This document shows positions 18,999 to 25,417 of a stretch of DNA of 64,000 nt, in pieces. Source of the stretch: an uncultured Altererythrobacter sp. (lineage in GTDB: Bacteria; Pseudomonadota; Alphaproteobacteria; Sphingomonadales; Sphingomonadaceae); the NCBI GenBank assembly GCA_946886565.1, contig CAMPIX010000014.1, positions 1 through 64,000 on the forward strand, read 5' to 3'. How positions within the stretch are numbered: the first letter of the stretch is position 1; every line of letters begins with the position of its first letter. The translations under genes and the position numbers were made by a program. Below the pieces are notes generated by a model that searched no databases, was not told the origin of the DNA, and worked only from the letters and a program-made list of their open reading frames with translations.

Positions 18999-19241
18999 TT
19001 AGCTCTGCTGCCTTCCGGCGTGCTCGCGTTCGCCCGGTTGCTGCTGGAGATTGAACGCTTGCGGTTTGCCGCCTGCGTCCTGTCTTGTGTGGTTGCCGTA
19101 GCGCTGATCTGCCAGCGGAACCTGCGCGCCCTGCTGGAGATCGGCCTTCACAAATGCGAGGGAATCGCCACCCTTTTCCGGGCTGATCATGCAGCTGCCC
19201 TAGTTGCTATCGTAGCTCTTGATCTTGCCAAATCGCGTCAT
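18999..19241 (-). pseudogene. Cold-shock-like protein with in-frame amber codon at position 14
   Basis: From ATG 19241, with AAGGA upstream, the frame reads MTRFGKIKSYDSN, then TAG, then GSCMISPEKGGDSLAF and on to a natural TAA. Apart from the stop it is collinear with the intact protein at 21440-21697 (MTHFGKIKSYDSDKGTGMIS). The stop replaces the Lys of the DKGTG motif; AAG to TAG is a single change. The downstream ATG in CMISPEK could restart translation but would lose the first OB-fold strand. This is most likely a decayed paralogue; it lies upstream of the three-gene small-protein unit, 79 bases away. Confidence 0.75.
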
Positions 19242-19405
19242 GACGAGTTCCTTCATATTCGCGCAGGCGTTCATCAGCGACCGCTTATACGCGGGCTAGG
19301 AGGCGAAAAAGAAAGAAGGGAGGACCGTTGGGAGTCCTCGGGACCGTCGATCGCGACTGGTAGCTGCCCCTTAGATACAGCAAACGTTGCGCGGCAACAA
19401 GATAA

Positions 19406-19427
19406 TTCAGGAATTAAATTTCCTGAA
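19406..19427 (-). terminator. Weak hairpin downstream of the 222-aa regulator
   Basis: TTCAGGAA and TTCCTGAA form a perfect 8-bp inverted repeat around TTAAAT. On the minus strand it lies just after the regulator gene ending at 19454 and is followed by TTATCTT, so it could be a weak intrinsic terminator separating the regulator from the downstream cold-shock-like remnant. It could equally be an operator for that downstream unit. Confidence 0.4.
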
Positions 19428-19453
19428 ATAAAAGTACCATTTTCATTGATTTC

Positions 19454-20122
19454 TCAGAGGTTTCGATGCCCTCGGGCGCTTTCGCCATATGTCTCGATCC
19501 ATTCGTGCTTGCGCCCCATGCCGGCCGCAAAAGCAAACCGCAGGATTGCCGCAAAATTGCGCACCCCTAATTTCACCATCACGTTGGCGCGATAGACCTC
19601 GACCGTACGCGCACTGATGCCAAGATCGTAGGCAATAGCCTTGTTCGGAAACCCACACGACAGGCCATCAAGTATTTGCCGCTCTCGCGGCGTAAGGGCA
19701 TTCAGAGCTATGATCGCCTCTCTCTCGTAATGTTGCCAAGAGGCGACCCCGTGACACAAGTGCAATGCCCTATCCACCGCGAGGTTCAGATCGAGTTGAT
19801 CGAGAGGAAATTCGATGAAATCCGCGGCTCCCGCTCGCATCGCACTCATGGCAGTCCCGACCCGACCTTTCTCGGCGGTCACAATCGTAGGCAACCTGAC
19901 CCCCGCCATGTTCAGGAGGATCAGATGGACTAGGCCCTCCGTGCCGCCACTTGACCAGTGAAGTAGGATGCATGCGGGAGTCGTGCGCTCCGCGTCCGTG
20001 AGGAATGCACCGGAATCGAACCATAACTTGACCCGTCGCCCGCTACTCTTGAGCAGCATCGCGAGCAATCGACGAACGTCGCTGTCGCTGGCGATGACAT
20101 GAATAGTATCGATATCAGCCAT
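19454..20122 (-). CDS. FixJ-like response regulator with degenerate receiver (222 aa)
   Basis: A 222-residue protein with an N-terminal receiver-like domain (1-120) and a C-terminal LuxR/NarL helix-turn-helix (LTPRERQILDGLSCGFPNKAIAYDLG, then ARTVEVYRANVMVKLGVRN). The receiver has lost key residues. The phospho-acceptor position of the FixJ family (LLD) reads LLHW, the acid pocket reads ASDSD, and the conserved Lys before the last strand is Phe (FIEFPL). It is therefore expected to act without phosphorylation. It sits between the two small-gene sets and next to a second, similarly altered regulator, so these may control them. Paralogy with FixJ is clear from the helix-turn-helix. Confidence 0.8.
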   Translation of the reverse strand: MADIDTIHVIASDSDVRRLLAMLLKSSGRRVKLWFDSGAFLTDAERTTPACILLHWSSGGTEGLVHLILLNMAGVRLPTIVTAEKGRVGTAMSAMRAGAADFIEFPLDQLDLNLAVDRALHLCHGVASWQHYEREAIIALNALTPRERQILDGLSCGFPNKAIAYDLGISARTVEVYRANVMVKLGVRNFAAILRFAFAAGMGRKHEWIETYGESARGHRNL

Positions 20123-20181
20123 TAGTTGCGCGCCTCACATGCTACATAAATTGGCGTAATCAGATCTCGGAAGCGAAGCGT

Positions 20182-20781
20182 TCATTTGGAATCAGACAAC
20201 GCTATTCGAAATGCTTTCGCAGAACTTGAAACTTCGAGTTTTCGCATCACGTTCCAGCGTAAGGTCGCAAGCCCTTGAAGGCTGATACGCAAATCAGCAG
20301 CGATGGCATCGCGCGACAAGCCTGAGGTCATTCCGGCGAGCACTTCACGCTCCAGGAAATCGAGTTTGGCCAGACGGCCCGCCTCCTCTCGTCTCGATTT
20401 TTGTTCAATGTCGCTATGCTGATCGTCTCTCCAGGCGTCGGTGATGGCGTCGAGAAGCACCTGCCGGTCGACTGGTTTTACCAAGACGTCCATGACGCCA
20501 TCGCGTACTGCGCGCGACACCGCTTGATCGTCACCTTCGTCCGCCACAATGATGATCGGCGCATCGAGCTGATCCATGAGTTCCTTTTGTGCATCTCCGT
20601 CAGCTGGACGTGCGATCCAATCACCTAGGAGAATGCAGCAGCACTGAGCATCCGCGGAGCGATTCAGAAAATCTGTGATAGAGGTCCAGGCCTCGACGTC
20701 ATAATCGCCATTACGCAGTAGAAAGCATAGCGAGCGGCGAACAGCGTCGTCCCGATCTATCACGTGAATGAGTGGACGCAT
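20182..20781 (-). CDS. FixJ-like response regulator with atypical receiver (199 aa)
   Basis: A 199-residue receiver plus helix-turn-helix protein. The acid pocket is retained (VIDRDDAVRR) and so is the Lys (LVKPVD), but the phospho-acceptor site reads CILLGDW, with Gly where Asp is expected and an Asp one residue later. The Thr/Ser switch position is Ala (IIIVADEG). The DNA-binding part (AGMTSGLSRDAIAADLRIS, RWNVMRKL) diverges from typical LuxR domains. ATG 20781 is preferred over GTG 20787 because AGGAAAGG then has 9-base spacing. It lies 59 bases upstream of the 222-residue regulator, same strand, likely one transcript. Confidence 0.78.
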   Translation of the reverse strand: MRPLIHVIDRDDAVRRSLCFLLRNGDYDVEAWTSITDFLNRSADAQCCCILLGDWIARPADGDAQKELMDQLDAPIIIVADEGDDQAVSRAVRDGVMDVLVKPVDRQVLLDAITDAWRDDQHSDIEQKSRREEAGRLAKLDFLEREVLAGMTSGLSRDAIAADLRISLQGLATLRWNVMRKLEVSSSAKAFRIALSDSK

Positions 20782-21038
20782 CGCCACCCGCCTTTCCTGC
20801 TGTAGGCTAGCGGCAATGTGAAAGAAATTGCTCGTCAGCTGTCCATATCATAGCACAGTAACAACTGAATGGGTAACTGATTTGCTTTTTTATATATGGC
20901 TGGACGGCCCTGGAGATGCGGCATAATGTATTGGACAATATCGGGTCTACAGCTTGCGTCGCGGGGTGCATTCGGATGGGGGCGCACGGCTTAGCGATAT
21001 GTTATCGGGGGCGGCGGGGCTGGGCAGGAGTACGCCAA

Positions 21039-21212
21039 ATGACGAAGCCTGGAGCGCCTTCCGAACGCCTGACGCGGAAACGACGAGAGAGCACGAGCGA
21101 CGAGCGGGAAGTTTTGGCTTTGGAGATGATAGCCGACCAGCTCTCCCTGATTCGTGCCGACATCAGCTCTATCGAGAGATTGCTCCGGGACAAGCCTCCT
21201 GCCGGAGAGTAG
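21039..21212 (+). CDS. Hypothetical small protein (57 aa)
   Basis: A 57-residue ORF from ATG 21039 with CAGGAG 8-10 bases upstream. It begins MTKPGAPSERLTRKRRES, has a basic N-terminus and then a predicted amphipathic helix (LALEMIADQLSLIRADISSI). It is divergent from the regulator pair; the 257-base gap between them is AT-rich and may hold promoters for both, though no single consensus promoter stands out. Function unknown. Confidence 0.55.
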   Translation: MTKPGAPSERLTRKRRESTSDEREVLALEMIADQLSLIRADISSIERLLRDKPPAGE

Positions 21213-21297
21213 GTTTGGTTCGAGCCCATCGAATGCTCGAAACAAAGCTTTCCCGACAGTTTGGACAAAATTGACCGGTCCGCTTGTTTCGACGTGA

Positions 21298-21321
21298 AGC
21301 TTCCCCATCTCAGGGGAAGCT
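21298..21321 (+). terminator. Hairpin after the 57-aa gene
   Basis: AGCTTCCCC and GGGGAAGCT form a perfect 9-bp stem with loop ATCTCA. It lies 85 bases after the 57-residue gene and 120 bases before the cold-shock-like gene. There is no T-run, so it is a poor intrinsic terminator and may instead be a regulatory or protein-binding hairpin. Confidence 0.35.
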
Positions 21322-21439
21322 ACCTGTCGCAATCGACGGTCTTAGGCTTCCAGTTTCGAGGAGCCACCTCCTTCAGTTCCGCCTCTTAGTCGCAGCCGGT
21401 CCAATTCTGGCGCGCTGCACACATACTGAAGGACATGAC

Positions 21440-21697
21440 ATGACCCATTTCGGCAAGATCAAGAGCTACGACAGCGACAAGGGCACCGGCATGATCAGCC
21501 CGGACAAGGGCGGCGATGCCCTGCCGTTCGGACGCAAGGATCTCCAGCAGGAGGCCCAGGAGCCCAGTGTCGACCAACGCTACGGCTACGAAACCAGCGA
21601 GGTCAACGGTGGTAACAAGCGCGCCGTCAACTTGCAGCCGCAGCAGGGCGAAGGCGTCAGCGCGCGGGAAAATCAGGCGCGCGCCCAACAGGGGTAA
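21440..21697 (+). CDS. Cold-shock-domain-like small protein (85 aa)
   Basis: An 85-residue protein from ATG 21440 with AAGGA upstream. It begins MTHFGKIKSYDSDKGTGMIS and looks like an OB-fold cold-shock domain in which the usual GYGFI RNA-binding motif has become GTGMI. It continues PDKGGDALPFGRKDLQQ and ends in a Gln-rich tail. The aromatic RNA-binding residues of CspA are mostly missing, so nucleic-acid binding is not assured. A decayed copy lies on the opposite strand at 18999-19241. It heads the plus-strand set of small genes. Confidence 0.75.
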   Translation: MTHFGKIKSYDSDKGTGMISPDKGGDALPFGRKDLQQEAQEPSVDQRYGYETSEVNGGNKRAVNLQPQQGEGVSARENQARAQQG

Positions 21698-21764
21698 CGG
21701 TCAACGCGGCCGGGGTCACTAGACCCCGGCCGCTCTTCCCTGCGAGATGCGAGAGGAACGTGTC

Positions 21765-21962
21765 ATGACGCTCGATCAACTGATCTTCAATTACGAACTG
21801 GCCAAGACCAACTCGGCGCGGTCTAGTTCCATGGAAGCGCGGGCGACCTACTTCGATCTCGTCGGTTACTACCGAAAGCGCATCAGAGCCGTTCGTACCG
21901 AGGCCGCCCCTTTCTGGACCGGATTGGACCGGGACCGGCTCTCGTCAGAAAGATTCCAATAG
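21765..21962 (+). CDS. Hypothetical protein, N-terminal module as separate gene (65 aa)
   Basis: A 65-residue protein from ATG 21765 with GAGAGGA upstream. It begins MTLDQLIFNYELAKTNSARS and contains YYRKRIRAVRTE, matching residues 1-45 of the 141-residue protein at 18494-18919. It ends one base before the next ATG (TAG-C-ATG), a layout that favours termination-reinitiation, so the pair is the split form of the fused gene. Function unknown. Confidence 0.68.
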   Translation: MTLDQLIFNYELAKTNSARSSSMEARATYFDLVGYYRKRIRAVRTEAAPFWTGLDRDRLSSERFQ

Positions 21963-21963
21963 C

Positions 21964-22176
21964 ATGGGACAGGATCCCGCGATGCCGAGCAACAAGGGTG
22001 AGGCGACAGGCGAGTGGGAAAACGAGGGGGGCGCGGTCAAACAGACCTCATTGCAGGCGTTGCCTGAAGGGATGGTTGCGATCACCGTCACGCAGTGCCG
22101 GGTCGGCCCGTATAATTACACCAACCTTGACGACGCACTGGCGGAGCACATGCGTCAGTCCAAATCTGGACGATGA
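21964..22176 (+). CDS. Hypothetical protein, C-terminal module as separate gene (70 aa)
   Basis: A 70-residue protein starting MGQDPAMPSNKGEATGEWEN. The GEWENEGGAV and CRVGPYNYTNLDDALAEHMRQ segments match ESWESEGGAI and YQVGPYVYHDLSLAMAEYERQ of the fused 141-residue protein. It has no ribosome site of its own between the preceding stop and its ATG, so it probably depends on translation of the 65-residue gene. Function unknown; the WENEGGA motif recurs in small proteins of sphingomonads. Confidence 0.68.
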   Translation: MGQDPAMPSNKGEATGEWENEGGAVKQTSLQALPEGMVAITVTQCRVGPYNYTNLDDALAEHMRQSKSGR

Positions 22177-22363
22177 GTTTGGTCAGATTCGAGCCAACGT
22201 CTCCTCCCAAATGCAATTTCATATCACCTTCAATTAGCCTATTGTAATTTTTTTGCACTGTGCTATATAGATCTTGCCTAACGTCGTTTGCGACGGATTA
22301 TGTATGTCCTGATAGGCGCACAAGCGCGAAATAGGACGCCATTTCCATTTCATCCAGCTTGGC

Positions 22364-22397
22364 CCCGCCCCGGAACTCGTCCGGGCGGGTGATTTTT
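22364..22397 (+). terminator. Intrinsic terminator upstream of the IF-1-like gene
   Basis: CCCGCCCCGGA (22364-22374) pairs with TCCGGGCGGG (22380-22389) with one bulged C and loop ACTCG, followed by TGATTTTT. This is a good rho-independent terminator shape. It ends 20 bases before the IF-1-like start, so it either ends the upstream small-gene transcript or acts as an attenuator for the IF-1-like gene. The remaining 187 bases back to 22177 hold no ORF I can support. Confidence 0.65.
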
Positions 22398-22416
22398 CAT
22401 ACGCATAGCTGATGGA

Positions 22417-22686
22417 TTGGCGAAGGAAGAGCTCATTACGATGGACGGGGCGATCGATGAGATCCTGCCCGATGGTCGCTTCGGCGTCACCCTCGATAAT
22501 AATGAGTATCGCATCATCTGCTACACCGCAGGTGAGATGCGTCGCTATCGAATCCGATCGGTCGTCGGCGACCGCGTACACGTCGAAATGACGCCTTACG
22601 ATCTGAGCAAAGCCCGGATCGTCTTCCGCGAGCGTACCCCAGGGCGAGCACCCGTTGGGAAGCGCAATCGCGGAAACATGCGCTGA
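22417..22686 (+). CDS. infA: Translation initiation factor IF-1 paralogue
   Basis: An 89-residue OB-fold protein clearly related to IF-1. It begins [20 protein letters not shown] and keeps [19 protein letters not shown] and [16 protein letters not shown], which correspond to HTAGKMRKNRIRVLAGD and VELTPYDLTKGRI of ordinary IF-1. It is divergent in the middle and carries a basic C-terminal extension (GKRNRGNMR) beyond the usual 72 residues. The TTG start is chosen because MAKEE is the invariant IF-1 beginning; ATG 22441 would delete the first strand. IF-1 occupies the 30S A site during initiation. The housekeeping copy is presumably elsewhere, so this is an accessory version on the island. Confidence 0.85.
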   Translation: MAKEELITMDGAIDEILPDGRFGVTLDNNEYRIICYTAGEMRRYRIRSVVGDRVHVEMTPYDLSKARIVFRERTPGRAPVGKRNRGNMR

Positions 22687-22729
22687 GACTTTAAGAAGGC
22701 GGCGGGAAGAACCTGCCGGACAATACGAA

Positions 22730-22882
22730 ATGAACGTAATGAACCTGCGCGAAAACCCGCGCCCCAAACTTTCGCTGCGCTACGGCGCGATCCGCACTCC
22801 CATTTTGGCAGACAAATTGCCAGCTTCCGCAACAATGCCGGCCGCCGAGCTGCGCCGTTTCGTCGCAACGATGATCGATTGA
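22730..22882 (+). CDS. Hypothetical small protein (50 aa)
   Basis: A 50-residue ORF from ATG 22730 beginning MNVMNLRENPRPKLSLRYGA. It contains LRYGAIRTPIL, a motif I have seen in small hypothetical proteins of sphingomonads, and ends RRFVATMID. No good ribosome site precedes it. It lies 43 bases after the IF-1-like gene in the same direction. Function unknown. Confidence 0.5.
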   Translation: MNVMNLRENPRPKLSLRYGAIRTPILADKLPASATMPAAELRRFVATMID

Positions 22883-22940
22883 GTGACTCGATTTACGCGC
22901 GGCTGTGCATGAGCATTTCCGCCATAGCCGGAGAACCGAC

Positions 22941-23165
22941 ATGGACCTGAACTATCAATACGCGGAACACCAGCGGGCACTCATGGGTGCCGACCGCGCC
23001 GCAAACAACGATGACCGCGTCGCCAAACTGGCGACGGCTTCAGATATCGCTGGTCGGATAAGTGACTTTCAGCACGGACTCGGCGCAGCCGCTGCCTGCG
23101 CCTGGAGCAAGGGGCAGTTTGCCGATCTAGTTCTGTCGAAGCGCGCTTTTCTGAACGCTCAATAG
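22941..23165 (+). CDS. Hypothetical small protein (74 aa)
   Basis: A 74-residue protein from ATG 22941 with CGGAG 8-12 bases upstream. It begins MDLNYQYAEHQRALMGADRA, is Ala-rich and predicted helical, and ends SKRAFLNAQ. The MDLNY-x-Y start is shared with small conserved hypotheticals of sphingomonads. Function unknown. It follows the 50-residue gene by 58 bases. Confidence 0.62.
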   Translation: MDLNYQYAEHQRALMGADRAANNDDRVAKLATASDIAGRISDFQHGLGAAAACAWSKGQFADLVLSKRAFLNAQ

Positions 23166-23349
23166 CGTGGATAACTACTAATAATCTGGCGTTGATTTTG
23201 GATCGGTCTCGACAATCGGCGAGTCGCTTAAGTAATTCCGGCTTGTGTACGTCAACGCTGACGAGCTCCTTTCAATCGACGACTTGGCGCATGACCTGAG
23301 TTTGCAATCTCGCGGACCGGGTGCCAACCTTTCTTGAAAGGAAGCAATC

Positions 23350-23558
23350 ACGACAATCGGCAACATAAGATTCTTAATAGCGGCAATGGCTATGGCTTCA
23401 TCCAGCCTGACGACGGCTCAGCCGACAGCTTCGTCCACATCTCCGCCTTCCAGGCTGCGAGCATGGACGCCTGGTTCGGGGGCAAAGTTCCGGGCCATTC
23501 GCAAGTCGCTGTGTGTCACAGCTCGAATTCGCAATACATCCTCCGATTGAAATGCTAA
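23350..23558 (+). pseudogene. Decayed CspA-type cold-shock gene
   Basis: A ribosome site (GAAAGGAAG) is followed by ACG instead of ATG, then TIGNIRFL, the expected Csp start. A shift of frame near 23374-23376 continues as NSGNGYGFIQPDDGSADSFV and HISAFQAASMD, unmistakable cold-shock-domain sequence with the GYGFI and FVHIS RNA-binding motifs. After GGKV the frame no longer looks like a cold-shock protein. Start-codon loss plus at least one frameshift indicates a dead gene, unless the assembly carries errors here. It lies in the small-gene set. Confidence 0.7.
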
Positions 23559-23687
23559 GACCTCTTTCATCGCAGGGATTTGCCTGAGCATCTGCGACTG
23601 AGAGACAGGTTGTGCTCCCGCTTACCTCGAGGAGCGACGCATGACTTTTTATTCGGAACATCAACGCACTTCGGCAACTTTGCGGGC

Positions 23688-23927
23688 GTGACCTACGCGC
23701 GCCACGCTGCACCGCGACTCACGCCCGCAGCCATGCGGCGTCAAGGCGAAACGACCAGAACGGCGATGATGGTTCTGGGGCGCGAAGCGGCAATCGAGTT
23801 TATGAACGCGCATAGCGAATTGCTCGGAGGACGTCCGATCGATCTTGCCATCGCCAGCGACCAGGGACGGGCGTGTGTCGAGGACGCTTTGTTGAACGAG
23901 ATAAATCGAACGACCGCGCCCAAATAG
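23688..23927 (+). CDS. DUF2384/MbcA-ParS-like protein, start uncertain
   Basis: The frame encodes RRQGETTRTAMMVLGREAAI and then NAHSELLGGRPIDLAIASDQ, which resembles the toxin-binding MbcA/ParS/Xre (DUF2384) domain with its LGGRP-IDLA signature. No RES-domain toxin gene is beside it. The start is unclear. A strong ribosome site (GAGGAG) precedes ATG 23641, but that frame (MTFYSEHQRTSATLRA) stops after 16 codons. The DUF2384 frame could start at GTG 23688 or ATG 23733. Either a frameshift has detached the original N-terminus or the 16-codon ORF is a leader. Confidence 0.55.
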   Translation: MTYARHAAPRLTPAAMRRQGETTRTAMMVLGREAAIEFMNAHSELLGGRPIDLAIASDQGRACVEDALLNEINRTTAPK

Positions 23928-24017
23928 ACCATTTTGACCAAGAAAAGAATGCAGCCCGCCTGCAACGAGGCGACCCGAAGGGAGGATCTGCAACGTGTGC
24001 AGCTCCGACCTCTCCTA

Positions 24018-24056
24018 GAGGCCTCCACCCGATCAAAAGGGCGGAGGCCTCCTTTA
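24018..24056. terminator. Terminator between convergent genes
   Basis: GAGGCCTCCACCC and GGGCGGAGGCCTC form a 13-bp stem with one A-C mismatch and loop GATCAAAA, followed by CTTTAT on the plus strand. It lies between the DUF2384-like gene (plus) and the recombinase gene (minus), whose stop is 38 bases further on, so it may serve both directions. Confidence 0.65.
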
Positions 24057-24093
24057 TCGGAATAACGCAGATCCTTCGACCAAATTCTGGCCA

Positions 24094-24726
24094 TCAGATC
24101 TCAGTGCGCTCCGCGAGCAATAGCGCGTCTTCGATGTCGACTCCGAGATACCTGACGGTGTTCTCAATCTTTGAATGTCCGAGCAAGATTTGCACTGCCC
24201 GAAGATTGCCGGTCGCCTTGTAGATCATCGACGCCTTGGTCCGGCGCATGGAATGCGTGCCGTAGTCTTCGCGGCGGAGCCCGATGGCGGTGACCCACTC
24301 GTCAACGAGCCGAGCATATTGCCTCGTACTCACGTGACGTGTGCAATCGACGCGGCTCGGGAAGGCGTAGTCGTCGATCGAACCGCCCCGACGTTCTAAC
24401 CAGGCGAAGAGACTGGCGCGAACGTCGCACGTCAGCTCGAACTGGACCGGCCTGCCCGTTTTCTGCTGCGTGACCGTGGCGCGGTTACGCATCTCGGATC
24501 CAGCGACCAGGTCGCCGATTTTGATCCTCACGAGATCGCATCCGCGTAACTTGCTGTCGATCGCGAGGTCGAACAACGCCCGGTCCCTTAGCCGTCCTTC
24601 TCGATCCAGATAGAACCTAATGGCCCAGATCTGCTTCTGCGTCAGCGGTCGCTTGGTCCCGACTTTCTTTCCAGCGTTCCACGGCACCCGTTCCTGAGTG
24701 GCTGGATCGTATTGAGAGTAACCCAT
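24094..24726 (-). CDS. Tyrosine recombinase (small integrase, 210 aa)
   Basis: A 210-residue tyrosine recombinase consisting of the catalytic domain only; the arm-binding and SAM-like N-terminal domains of long integrases are absent. The active-site set is complete: Arg in SKLRGCDLVRI, Lys in VTQQKTGRPV, His-x-x-Arg in GTHSMRRTKAS, His in LLGHSKIENT and the Tyr nucleophile in VRYLGVD. It begins MGYSQYDPATQERVPWNAGK. ATG 24726 is chosen for the GAGGAG 8 bases upstream, which lies inside an 11-bp hairpin. Similar short recombinases occur as single genes in many proteobacteria. It may be involved in island rearrangement, or be an independent passenger. Confidence 0.85.
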   Translation of the reverse strand: MGYSQYDPATQERVPWNAGKKVGTKRPLTQKQIWAIRFYLDREGRLRDRALFDLAIDSKLRGCDLVRIKIGDLVAGSEMRNRATVTQQKTGRPVQFELTCDVRASLFAWLERRGGSIDDYAFPSRVDCTRHVSTRQYARLVDEWVTAIGLRREDYGTHSMRRTKASMIYKATGNLRAVQILLGHSKIENTVRYLGVDIEDALLLAERTEI

Positions 24727-24732
24727 GACACT

Positions 24733-24760
24733 TCTCCTCGGCCTGAATTGGCCGAGGAGA
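24733..24760 (-). promoter_or_regulatory. Hairpin covering the recombinase ribosome-binding site
   Basis: TCTCCTCGGCC and GGCCGAGGAGA are a perfect 11-bp inverted repeat around TGAATT. In the recombinase mRNA the 3' arm contains the GAGGAG Shine-Dalgarno sequence, 6 bases from the arm's end to the ATG. The folded RNA would hide the ribosome site, giving translational control; the DNA palindrome could alternatively be an operator. Confidence 0.55.
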
Positions 24761-24789
24761 GAACGATCGGATGCGATCCTGCGGCGCAT

Positions 24790-25101
24790 CCGAGGTCCGC
24801 TAACAGGAGCCTCGGTGAAAGCGCCGAACGTCCGGGATTGGGGCGCAAAGCTGTCGCAGTCGTCCCGTCATATCCAAGTGGCTTCTCAGCGTTGCATTAT
24901 CATCCGAGCCTGCCTGCCTAATAAATTGGCGACCAAATCAAAAAGTCCTTGGGAAAACTGAATCTGCATCCTTTAAGCTCAAAGATGCAGAGCCAAATTT
25001 TCTCGTACCACAGCAGGCCGCGGAACAGTGCCGGACTAGAGCGGAGCCATAGAGGCCTAAGCGCGGTCTCACTTGGAGGCCAATTACGCGGGGCCTACGC
25101 G
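24790..25101. other. Intergenic stretch with an 11-bp hairpin
   Basis: These 312 bases separate the recombinase gene from the gene at 25102. Its one clear feature is an imperfect inverted repeat at 24963-24989 (TCTGCAT...ATGCAGA, extended by CTTT/AAAG with one bulged base) in an AT-rich segment. It could be a recombination or regulatory site. No ORF, tRNA fragment or copy of the tRNA-Arg end was found. Confidence 0.4.
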
Positions 25102-25413
25102 ATGTCCGCGACTGATGAAACACATCCTGACGATTTCGAAAACGCGCGGCAGCGGCTCGCATCGCTCGAACAGCTGCGGTCGAGGATCACCAAAAAGTTC
25201 GTCGAAGGACGCGGGCTTCGCCTGCGGCCCGATGAGGTCATGGGAATCGTGGAACTCGGCACCTTGAATAAGTTGGATGAGGAGATCGCAGCCGAAAGGA
25301 AAAGAGAATGCGAAAGAAGAAGATTTACGAACGCGGCGACTACTATCTCGCATTCGACACGAATCGAAAAGGAGCGGCTCGCTCCAAAAATCGGGGCCTA
25401 TATACCTATGTGA
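25102..25413 (+). CDS. Hypothetical protein with 3' end replaced by the IS (103 aa)
   Basis: An ORF starting MSATDETHPDDFENARQRLA, mainly charged and helical. Residues 1-97 are island sequence; the last six residues and stop (GAYIPM) are read from the IS left end. Without the IS the frame would continue 29 more codons from 27944, giving about 126 residues. Its 3' half overlaps the start of the interrupted integrase (ATG 25308) in another frame. The position directly before an integrase suggests an excisionase or helper protein, but no such domain is recognisable. Confidence 0.55.
   Translation: MSATDETHPDDFENARQRLASLEQLRSRITKKFVEGRGLRLRPDEVMGIVELGTLNKLDEEIAAERKRECERRRFTNAATTISHSTRIEKERLAPKIGAYIPM
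25308..25392 (+). pseudogene. 5' fragment of the tRNA-proximal integrase, cut by the IS
   Basis: ATG 25308 has AAAGGA upstream and reads MRKKKIYERGDYYLAFDTNR followed by KGAARSKN, a typical integrase N-terminus, before the IS interrupts codon 29 after its first base. The rest of the gene resumes in the same frame after the right copy of the 8-bp target duplication (27944-29088). Intact, it would encode about 409 residues. Confidence 0.8.
25385..25392. repeat. Left target-site duplication of the IS
   Basis: CAAAAATC directly abuts the left inverted repeat; the identical 8-mer abuts the right one at 27936-27943. Eight bases is the duplication length expected of IS1595-family elements. Confidence 0.9.
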
Positions 25414-25417
25414 CCCA
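25393..25417 (+). repeat. IS left inverted repeat (IRL)
   Basis: It begins GGGGCCTATATACCT and ends GACCCA; it matches the complement of 27911-27935 at 23 of 25 positions (mismatches at positions 16 and 18). Confidence 0.9.
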
